28,212 nucleotides of DNA from positions 1 to 28,212 of IMG/VR virus record IMGVR_UViG_3300049617_000230; one strand, written 5' to 3'. Shown in pieces: positions 1 to 5,416 of this stretch (positions within the stretch are counted from its first letter, which is position 1; every line of letters starts with the position of its first letter). The stretch is from a virus. The notes under the pieces were generated by a model, which saw nothing but the letters and a program-made list of their open reading frames with translations, did not search any database and was not told where the DNA came from. Position numbers and translations under genes: made by a program.

Positions 1-454
1 CGGCAACAAAGCGCTGGTAGAGCTCGGCGACGTCGGTGAGGATCTTCCGGTCGCTCTCCTCCTTCACGACCTGCGTATAGAGACTGTCCGGCGACGTCAG
101 CAACCAGATCGCGAACTGGTGCGGCACGAGGCTCAGGTCCGCGCCCGGCTCGGGCGCATCCAGGAACGCGCGCGGCCACGGTTTGGAAGCCTTCACCGTC
201 ACCCCTTCGAAGATGCGATCGTCCAGCAGCATCAGTGCGTAGGGGAAGCCGATCTCCGGCTCACCCAGGGAATGGTCGTACTTGTTGAAAGTGCACCAGA
301 CGGCGCAGCCTTTACCTTCCCCTCCGGTGGCCCCCTGGACGATCTCATCGGCCTTGGCGTGGGCGTCCATGCGGGCGAGGTATTTGGCTTTGATCTTCGG
401 GTCGCCATGGAAGGCGAGGAGCTTGGTCGGGCGGACGGGTGCGGCGGTGGTCAT
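1..454 (-). CDS. Conserved phage protein of unknown function (C-terminus outside the window)
   Basis: An open frame runs from an ATG at 454 off the left edge without a stop, giving about 151 residues. The ATG overlaps the stop of the preceding gene in an ATGA junction, so it continues the early operon. Visible features are an N-terminal LLAFHGDPKIKAKYLARM, then ADEIVQG, a glycine-rich GGEGKGCAVWC stretch with two cysteines, and later IFEGV, WPRAFLDA and GADLSLVPHQFAIWLL. This pattern (DP-x-K-x-KYLAR, ADEI, GKGCAV-x-C, D-x-IFEG, GADL) resembles a conserved hypothetical protein I know from many phages and bacteria; no activity is known to me. The Cys and His residues could bind a metal, but that is inference. 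The family assignment is from memory of the pattern, not from a search. Confidence 0.75.
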   Translation of the reverse strand, partial: MTTAAPVRPTKLLAFHGDPKIKAKYLARMDAHAKADEIVQGATGGEGKGCAVWCTFNKYDHSLGEPEIGFPYALMLLDDRIFEGVTVKASKPWPRAFLDAPEPGADLSLVPHQFAIWLLTSPDSLYTQVVKEESDRKILTDVAELYQRFVA

Positions 455-648
455 GATTGATCCTTGGGTTGACGGGGTTGGAGTTGGTAGGAAATCGAGG
501 GATGGCCGGTCGGGAAACGGAACGCCTCCTGCCGGCAGTCGGCGCCGACGGCCATCACCGGCCGCGAGCGCCACGAGCTTGTCTTTGCCGGCGGCCGCCA
601 GGCCTTACGCGTGAACCGGATGAGCGGGAGTTGGCGAGCTTTAATCAT
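451..648 (-). CDS. Small basic protein of unknown function, early operon
   Basis: A 65-residue frame rich in Arg, Lys, Ser and Pro, with no recognisable domain, one cysteine and no membrane segment. Support for coding comes mainly from its junctions: its ATG overlaps the stop of the upstream gene (ATGA at 645-648) and its stop overlaps the ATG of the downstream gene (ATGA at 451-454), the same coupling used along the whole operon. The composition alone would not convince me. A shorter start at the internal Met (VMAVGADCRQ) is possible but would break the overlap. Function unknown; given its place among early genes it could bind nucleic acid or modify a host function. Confidence 0.55.
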   Translation of the reverse strand: MIKARQLPLIRFTRKAWRPPAKTSSWRSRPVMAVGADCRQEAFRFPTGHPSISYQLQPRQPKDQS

Positions 649-827
649 GATTCGCTCCTCGGTTTTGCTTCATAGAGGAAGCGAGCCATCTGAAACTCGA
701 CACGATCGATTTTGTTATTGAGCAGATCGTCGGTCTTCTTTGCGCACCAGAGATCCCAGCCCTTCTTTCCCTGTTTAATCACATTCACGTGCCAGACCGG
801 AGAGAAGCATGGATAGTCATTACTCAT
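645..827 (-). CDS. Small hypothetical protein, early operon
   Basis: A 60-residue protein with balanced charge and aromatic residues (CFSPVWHVNV, GWDLWCAKK, VEFQMARFLYEAK), which looks like a small folded domain, not random sequence. Both ends overlap neighbours by 4 nt: its ATG overlaps the stop of the helicase gene (824-827) and its stop overlaps the next ATG (645-648). A purine-rich stretch ahead of its start, GAGGAGGGTGGG on the minus strand, contains GGAGG and is a good ribosome-binding site. No family is recognised. Its position directly behind the helicase gene raises the possibility of a helicase-associated role, but nothing in the sequence shows this. Confidence 0.7.
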   Translation of the reverse strand: MSNDYPCFSPVWHVNVIKQGKKGWDLWCAKKTDDLLNNKIDRVEFQMARFLYEAKPRSES

Positions 828-2287
828 CCCACCCTCCTCGTCTCATGCCGGACGGGATCGTCGAAGCGCGTGTAGGGCGCGTGGAACAGGATGTTCAGCT
901 CGTCGGTAGGGCCGTTGCGCTGCTTGGCGATATTCAGGATGTAGGGCAGGACCGGGCCGTTGCGCTGCGTCTCCACATCGTCGTCGGCCATCTCCTGCCG
1001 GTGCAGGAGCATGACGACATCGGCATCCTGCTCGATCGCGCCGCTCTCGCGTAAATTGTGCAACGCCGGCGGCGCCTTCTGTTCCTCCGATCGGCGATTG
1101 AGCTGCGCCAGGATGATGACCGGGATGCCGAGTTCCTTGGCCAGCGCCTTGATCCCGCGCGAGATCTCCGCCACCTCGTTCTGCCGGTTATCCTTCGCCT
1201 GGGCGGATTCCGATCGCAGCAGCTGCAGGTAATCGATGATGAGCAGCTCGATGCCGTAGCGCTGCTTCATCCGGCGCGCGCGGCCGCGCAGCTGGTTGAT
1301 GGTCAAAAACGATGAATCGTCGAGGTAGAGCTGCCATTCCTGCAGGTCCGCGCCGACCAGGCGGAGCTTTTGCAGGGAGTGGGCATCCAGGTCGCCCTGG
1401 CGGATCCGCTGCAGGCTTTCGCTCGCGCACATGGCGAGCAGGCGCAGCATGAGCTGCTCGTTCGTCATTTCGAGCGAGAACATGCCGACGGCGTGGCCCG
1501 GCTTGCGCCAGACATCGGCCGCCTCGTCGTAGCGCTGGTCCAGCGCGTGGCGCGCGAAGGTGAGCGCGAGGGCGGTCTTCCCCTGCCCGGGCCGCGCGGC
1601 AAGGACGATCATCTCGCCCGGCTTCCATCCGGCGGTCAATTCATCGAGCTTGTGGAAGCCGGTGGCGATCCCCTGCAGGTGGCCCTTGCGCTTGCTGTAG
1701 GCGTCGATCATGGCCAGGGCGCGGCCAATCTCCTCCCGCGCGCTGACAATGCCCTGGGAGCCTTCCAGACTCGTGATGGCAAAGATGGAAGCTTCCGCCC
1801 GGTCCAGGACGGACGGGACCGAGTCGGGCATCTCGGCGATGTCCTGGGCGATCTCGCTGCAGGCGCGCAGGAGATGGCGCAGCTGGCTCTTGTCTTTGAC
1901 GATCCGGATGTAGGCCGCGACGTTGAGATGCGTGGCGAAGCCAACGAGCAGCTCGGCGAGAATGCCGGGCGAGCCGACCGCCTCGGCCAGCTTACGGTCG
2001 GTCAACCACTGGTGGAGCGTCATGAGGTCGACGGGAACGCGGTTACTCCACATCCCCGCCATCGCTTCAAAAATTTCCTGGTGAGCCGGCACGAAGAAGT
2101 CTTCTTTCGTTAGCGCCTCGATCGCCGCGTCAATCACGTCCAGTGGCTGGCCAAGCATGCAGCCGAGGACCGCCTTTTCCGCCTCGGCGCTGTAGAGCAC
2201 CTGCGGCGGCGGATCGCCGGCCGGTGCGGAGCGGCGTCGATCGGCCTTGGATCCGCGCAGAGGTTCGGCGTCGCGCGACATTATCAT
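824..2287 (-). CDS. dnaB: DnaB-type replicative DNA helicase
   Basis: At 487 residues this is close to the usual length of bacterial DnaB. After a basic N-terminal tail, an N-terminal DnaB domain spans about 30-135 (EAEKAVLGCMLG, FFVPAHQEIFEAM). A linker leads to the RecA-like ATPase: Walker A ARPGQGKT at 231-238, SLEM at 271-274, Walker B LLIIDYLQLL with Asp352, LAQLNRRSE at 393-401, EQDADVVMLLHR at 419-430, and the KQRNGPT finger at 455-461. All core residues appear intact, so it should be an active 5'-3' hexameric helicase that unwinds the replication fork. It starts in an ATGA overlap with the DUF7352-like gene; a second ATG two codons in is an alternative. A helicase of its own is unusual for a Mu-like phage, since Mu recruits host DnaB. 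No separate loader (DnaC/lambda P type) is recognised nearby. Confidence 0.95.
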   Translation of the reverse strand: MIMSRDAEPLRGSKADRRRSAPAGDPPPQVLYSAEAEKAVLGCMLGQPLDVIDAAIEALTKEDFFVPAHQEIFEAMAGMWSNRVPVDLMTLHQWLTDRKLAEAVGSPGILAELLVGFATHLNVAAYIRIVKDKSQLRHLLRACSEIAQDIAEMPDSVPSVLDRAEASIFAITSLEGSQGIVSAREEIGRALAMIDAYSKRKGHLQGIATGFHKLDELTAGWKPGEMIVLAARPGQGKTALALTFARHALDQRYDEAADVWRKPGHAVGMFSLEMTNEQLMLRLLAMCASESLQRIRQGDLDAHSLQKLRLVGADLQEWQLYLDDSSFLTINQLRGRARRMKQRYGIELLIIDYLQLLRSESAQAKDNRQNEVAEISRGIKALAKELGIPVIILAQLNRRSEEQKAPPALHNLRESGAIEQDADVVMLLHRQEMADDDVETQRNGPVLPYILNIAKQRNGPTDELNILFHAPYTRFDDPVRHETRRVG

Positions 2288-2565
2288 GATTGCTTCCCCA
2301 GCAATTCGTAAACGTGGACGACCAGATTGCCGCCCGGCATGACAACCGTGCCGACGTGAATCTTGACGTGCCGAGGAAGTGGTCGCCCCGTCCCCGCGAT
2401 AAGGAAGGTGCGCAGATCCGTCGCTTTAGCGTCCGAATCGACTTCGGCCCACAAACACAAATGCCCATACTGCTCCGCCACTTTGATCACGATCGCATCG
2501 CGGGGCATTTCGAGGACGACCTCGTCGTCCAGCTTGAGCCGGTATTTGTAGATCGTCTGGTTCAC
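2284..2565 (-). CDS. DUF7352-like phage protein
   Basis: A 93-residue protein starting at a GTG that overlaps the preceding stop (GTGA, 2562-2565); its own stop overlaps the helicase ATG. Its layout is YKYRLKLDDEVVLEMPRDA, then CLWAEVDSDAK, then FLIAGTGRPLP, then a beta-rich end with VGTVVMPGGNLVVHVYEL. This order (an MP-x-xA strand, a CLWA strand, GTG-x-PLP, then a glycine-rich V-x-HVYE end) matches the small phage domain called DUF7352, as I remember it. The fold looks all-beta. The function is unknown; it is a common passenger in phage early and replication regions. Confidence in coding is high and in the family moderate. Confidence 0.8.
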   Translation of the reverse strand: MNQTIYKYRLKLDDEVVLEMPRDAIVIKVAEQYGHLCLWAEVDSDAKATDLRTFLIAGTGRPLPRHVKIHVGTVVMPGGNLVVHVYELLGKQS

Positions 2566-2642
2566 AGAATGCCCTCCAGGCGCATAACGATGGCGAGGCC
2601 GGCCGTGAAGGCGACCAGGGCGCGGAGGAGAGCGGTGCTCAC
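2562..2642 (-). CDS. Predicted 26-residue membrane peptide between gam and the DUF7352-like gene
   Basis: A very short frame begins with a GTG that overlaps the Gam stop (GTGA, 2639-2642) and ends in a TGA that overlaps the GTG of the next gene (2562-2565). The product would be 26 residues, nearly all one hydrophobic helix (TALLRALVAFTAGLAIVMRL), long enough to span or lie on the membrane, with three arginines spaced along it. The double overlap in the same style as the rest of the operon is the main argument for translation. It could simply be a translational bridge that keeps ribosomes moving between two larger genes. No family can be assigned at this size. Confidence 0.5.
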   Translation of the reverse strand: MSTALLRALVAFTAGLAIVMRLEGIL

Positions 2643-3181
2643 GCGTTCTCCTTCACCCGCGCGTCGGCGGTCTTGAGCTCGGTGTCGATGTAAAACCCGT
2701 CGTCCTGGACGATCTTCACTCCGAAGGCGTCGAAGGTCTTGGCCGCCTCGGTGTCGCGGTCCTCGATGATCGCGTTTTTGTTCACCTCGAACGTGGTGCG
2801 GATGTACCGGGTCAGCTTGAGCGATTGCAGGGCGGCGAGCGACTTCTCCCAGGACCACTTTTTATTGAGCAGCTTGGCCGTCGGGTTGCCCTTGCGGAAG
2901 CCGACCGTGCCGGCCGACATGGTGATGGACCGCGCCTCGCCGAACTCGGCCGGGTTGGCCTGGGCCCAATCGCGTGCCAGCGCCATCTTGAGGCCCAGCT
3001 CCTCCTCGATCGGTTTTAGGGTCTCGGCGCAGCCGGCCTTCAACTGCGTCAGCTCGGCGTTGAACTGGTCCAGCGTGCCCCGGGCCGAAAGGGTGAGCAG
3101 GGCGATCTCGGAGACGACCTTCTCCATTTCATCGCGGGATTTGATCGCGCTCGGCGCGGCTTTGATGCGTGACTTACTCAT
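2639..3181 (-). CDS. gam: Gam-like host-nuclease inhibitor
   Basis: A 180-residue protein, about the length of Mu Gam. Residues 15-75 form a long coiled coil (MEKVVSEIALLTLSARGTL, LDQFNAELTQLKAG, TLKPIEEELGLKMALARDWA), followed by the Gam core with TVGFRKGNPTAKLL, WSWEKSLAALQSL and the end VKIVQDDGFYIDTELKTAD. Gam proteins are Ku-like dimers that bind linear double-stranded DNA ends and block exonucleases such as RecBCD; in Mu the gene is early and lies just beyond A and B, as here. The ATG overlaps the end of the preceding gene by 8 nt, the longest overlap in the operon. The assignment rests on the coiled-coil-plus-core layout, length and location. Confidence 0.9.
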   Translation of the reverse strand: MSKSRIKAAPSAIKSRDEMEKVVSEIALLTLSARGTLDQFNAELTQLKAGCAETLKPIEEELGLKMALARDWAQANPAEFGEARSITMSAGTVGFRKGNPTAKLLNKKWSWEKSLAALQSLKLTRYIRTTFEVNKNAIIEDRDTEAAKTFDAFGVKIVQDDGFYIDTELKTADARVKENA

Positions 3182-3449
3182 GATGTTTTAACTCCAGAGG
3201 CGGTTTGAGTTGAGCCCGGCTAGCGTCGGGCGATCGGGAAGAAACCAGGTAAATGTCGCCTTCGGCCATGGCGACTTCGATAAAGGCGTTCAGGAGTGCC
3301 CGCTTGCGATCATGCTCGTCTTTCGGCGCGACGAACTGGGCCATGGTCGGCAATGCGACCATGTTCCAATGCGTCGTGCACATGACCTCACCCGGATCGA
3401 TTAGCTCGGTGCAACGCAGCGCGCAGCAGTGGTGCAGCGGGAAGATCAT
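3174..3449 (-). CDS. Small Cys/His-rich protein, possible zinc binder
   Basis: I place the start at the ATG at 3449, which overlaps the upstream stop (ATGA, 3446-3449) and has GGAGG six bases ahead; a longer frame reaching 3479 lacks these. The product has 91 residues. The N-terminus carries clustered cysteines and histidines (MIFPLHHCCALRC, then VMCTTHW) that could form one zinc site, as in short treble-clef or ribbon proteins. The rest is helical (DEHDRKRALLNAFIEVAMAEG) and ends in a short charged tail. No named family is recognised. The end of the gene overlaps gam by 8 nt, so the two are probably translated together. Confidence 0.7.
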   Translation of the reverse strand: MIFPLHHCCALRCTELIDPGEVMCTTHWNMVALPTMAQFVAPKDEHDRKRALLNAFIEVAMAEGDIYLVSSRSPDASRAQLKPPLELKHHE

Positions 3450-3727
3450 GGATGACCTCCGGCTTTCTGGAGCGCACACCGTGCAAAAAGCTGGTCCGCC
3501 GCGAGGGAGTCCTGGTCGATGACGACTTCCGTCGATCCTTCGGTCGCCACGACCTGGGGATTAAGCAGCCGCTCCAGCGCCTGGGCCATTTCGGGCGCGG
3601 CCGAGATCAGGGCGGCCCGCTCAGTCTTTTGCAGTCCGCTGCCGAACACGCACGCGATGAACTTGTCCGTTTCCGCCGTGCGCACGTCGCCGCAGGGCGA
3701 GACGATCCATGCCTCTTGCTCGCTCAT
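3446..3727 (-). CDS. Hypothetical phage protein (SAAPEMAQAL-type)
   Basis: A 93-residue protein joined by ATGA overlaps at both ends (3724-3727 upstream, 3446-3449 downstream). It starts with a beta-type stretch (EAWIVSPCGDVRTAE) and contains ISAAPEMAQALERLLN, a segment common in small phage proteins that otherwise resemble each other little. A run of acidic residues and valines follows (VVATEGSTEVVIDQD). No catalytic residues, membrane segment or signal peptide are visible. The function is unknown; the location in the block between the ATPase gene and gam matches the region that in Mu carries dispensable 'semi-essential early' genes. Confidence 0.7.
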   Translation of the reverse strand: MSEQEAWIVSPCGDVRTAETDKFIACVFGSGLQKTERAALISAAPEMAQALERLLNPQVVATEGSTEVVIDQDSLAADQLFARCALQKAGGHP

Positions 3728-4053
3728 GCGGCCTCCTTCATCTGGAAACCTTCACGGGCGGCGGCCGTGTCGAAATTCTTCAACTTGGAAGCTGCCGCCG
3801 TTTTCAAGGCGACCAGGTACTTCCGGTACGTGTGGATCTCCTCCAGGTCGGCGGCGAAGAAATATCCGAGGCCGGGAACGCCGCAGAGCACGCCGGGCCA
3901 GTCGCTATTGGCATGGCGCTCGATGATCTTGCGGATATCCCGCTCGCGGCCGTGGGACCAGCCCAGGCGCCGGCACAGGCGCGGCGCGCTGATCGCCGCT
4001 TCCCGGCCCCGGTGCGCGACCAGGGCGCTATGCACGCGCTCTTCCGGGCTCAT
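3724..4053 (-). CDS. Putative helix-turn-helix protein
   Basis: A 109-residue basic protein beginning in an ATGA overlap with the end of the MuB-like gene. Residues about 20-45 (AISAPRLCRRLGWSHGRERDIRKIIERH) fit a winged-helix or helix-turn-helix unit in which SAPRLCRRLG would be the positioning helix. This is followed by LCGVPGLGYFFAADLEEIHTYRKYL, a beta-wing plus helix that supports a winged-helix fold. It ends in a helical tail. A DNA-binding role in early regulation or replication is therefore likely, but the target is unknown. The coding call is firm because of the overlaps; the fold is inferred from pattern only. Confidence 0.75.
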   Translation of the reverse strand: MSPEERVHSALVAHRGREAAISAPRLCRRLGWSHGRERDIRKIIERHANSDWPGVLCGVPGLGYFFAADLEEIHTYRKYLVALKTAAASKLKNFDTAAAREGFQMKEAA

Positions 4054-5171
4054 CTGCGGGCGCCTTTCTTGGCGAGGCGTTCGATCTCCGTGCCGGCGGC
4101 CATCTGCGCCTGGGCGTTGACGATGTCCTGCAGGTTGGGCGCATGGCCCTCACGCTTCGCCTTGAACCTCGCCAAGGTGATCGCATTCACCATCGCTCCG
4201 CAGAACCCTTCCGTGCCGAGGGCGCCCAGGACGAGCTGGTCGATCATGGGCGTGTCCGCCTCGGGACAATGGAAGGAGGCGACCTTGGCCAGGTCGGCCC
4301 GGGACATCGTATCCTGGCAATGCCAGCGCACGACGCGGCCTTCCCACTGCCCGGGCGCCCAGCGCTCGCTCTTCGTGAGCGCCTGGTTCATCGAGACCGA
4401 GTATTGCGGCGTGGCCAGGACGACGATGCCGATTTCCTTCTTGTTCTCGTCCCAGAGCGTGCGCAGGAACTCGATGCGCTTCGGCTTGATCCGGATGTCC
4501 GACGGCCAGAGGCGCTGGCCCTCGTCCATGATGAGGAACGTCAGGCCGCCCCGGCCGAACATGGCGCGGATCTGCGCCTCGATCTGTGTGACCATCTTGC
4601 CGCCGCCGACCGATACGCCGCAGGCGCGGCCCAGGGCGAAGATGAAATCGCTGTAGCTGTCGGTCGCCGGGCAGACGCAGTAGATCGAGCGCTGGAGATT
4701 CTTGAGGTGGAAATGCTCGGCCGATTCTGTCTTGCCCATGCGCGTCTTGCCGATCACCTCGACGATCGCGCCCGACTCGGTCGCGAACTCCAGCGCCTCG
4801 GTGACGTCGCGGTGCACGCGCGTATTTGCCGGCTCTTTCAGGTTCGCATCGAGCACGGTGCGCAGCGATTCCACCTTGCCGACGAACTGCTTGATGTCGG
4901 CCTCGGGGTTGGTCAGCGCCGCGCGGATCGCGGCGCGATCGAGCCCGAGCGCCTCGGTCAGCGCATCGGCCGTGAGCTTTTCCCGCCGGGCGTAGTTGGC
5001 GAGCCAGAGGATGGCACCGCGCTCGCGCTCGCTCCGGGTGCGCGCGGCCCGCACGACGACGTTCATGCCGATCTGGATGTTGTTGCGCTGGGTGAAGCCG
5101 TTGACGGCCAGCTCGCTCCCGGGTTCGGAGAGATCGGCGCGCGGCGTGTAGAAAGGTTGGGGCTGGTTCAT
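4050..5171 (-). CDS. MuB-like AAA+ ATPase (transposition target protein)
   Basis: A 373-residue ATPase of the MuB / transposition-helper (AAA_22) type. Residues about 50-105 form a helical DNA-binding domain (LWLANYARREKLTADALTEA, LGLDRAAIRAAL). Walker A is GKTRMGKT at 141-148; Walker B is TFLIMDEGQRLWP at 211-223 with Asp216 and Glu217; VVLATPQ near 250-256 fits sensor 1. In Mu, B binds target DNA as ATP-dependent filaments, selects the site, activates the transposase and gives target immunity. It is preceded by an 82-aa gene whose stop overlaps its ATG (5168-5171), and the transposase gene lies just upstream of that, the expected pairing. The length is greater than Mu B itself (about 310), mostly at the C-terminus. 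Confidence 0.93.
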   Translation of the reverse strand: MNQPQPFYTPRADLSEPGSELAVNGFTQRNNIQIGMNVVVRAARTRSERERGAILWLANYARREKLTADALTEALGLDRAAIRAALTNPEADIKQFVGKVESLRTVLDANLKEPANTRVHRDVTEALEFATESGAIVEVIGKTRMGKTESAEHFHLKNLQRSIYCVCPATDSYSDFIFALGRACGVSVGGGKMVTQIEAQIRAMFGRGGLTFLIMDEGQRLWPSDIRIKPKRIEFLRTLWDENKKEIGIVVLATPQYSVSMNQALTKSERWAPGQWEGRVVRWHCQDTMSRADLAKVASFHCPEADTPMIDQLVLGALGTEGFCGAMVNAITLARFKAKREGHAPNLQDIVNAQAQMAAGTEIERLAKKGARR

Positions 5172-5416
5172 GATTTTTGGGGCATCAAGGGTTTCTCGGT
5201 TTGCTGCAGGGAAGCGAAGGAGGGCGGCACGTCTGTCTCGCCGAAGCAGGCCAGGACAAACGCGCGCTCCTCGGCCGGCAGGATGTCGAGCACCTCCGGG
5301 ATGTGCGCGGGCTCGGTGTCGATGACGTAGTCGACCATGAACGCGCGCCGCTCCCGGGTGAGGCCCGGGTAACCATCGATCAGCGCTTCGAGCGCGGGCG
5401 CGGCGAGCAGGATCAT
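5168..5416 (-). CDS. Small acidic protein between transposase and its ATPase
   Basis: An 82-residue acidic protein fitted between the transposase and ATPase genes by ATGA overlaps at both ends (5413-5416 and 5168-5171). It looks helical throughout: LEALIDGYPGLTRERRAFMVDY, then PEVLDILPAEERAFVLACF, then a short polar tail. No family is recognised. Its placement means it is made in step with both transposition proteins, and an accessory role in the transpososome, or as a bridge between the two, is an attractive idea without direct evidence. In Mu itself A and B are adjacent with no such gene between them. Confidence 0.75.
   Translation of the reverse strand: MILLAAPALEALIDGYPGLTRERRAFMVDYVIDTEPAHIPEVLDILPAEERAFVLACFGETDVPPSFASLQQTEKPLMPQKS

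Noticed and set aside
1370-2113. 247-codon plus-strand frame opposite the helicase gene
   Set aside because: Exactly antisense to a helicase with intact motifs; Arg/Gly-rich composition is typical of a shadow in GC-rich DNA.
4143-5330. 395-codon plus-strand frame opposite the MuB-like ATPase
   Set aside because: Antisense shadow; its product has no domain and the minus strand has Walker motifs and overlap junctions.
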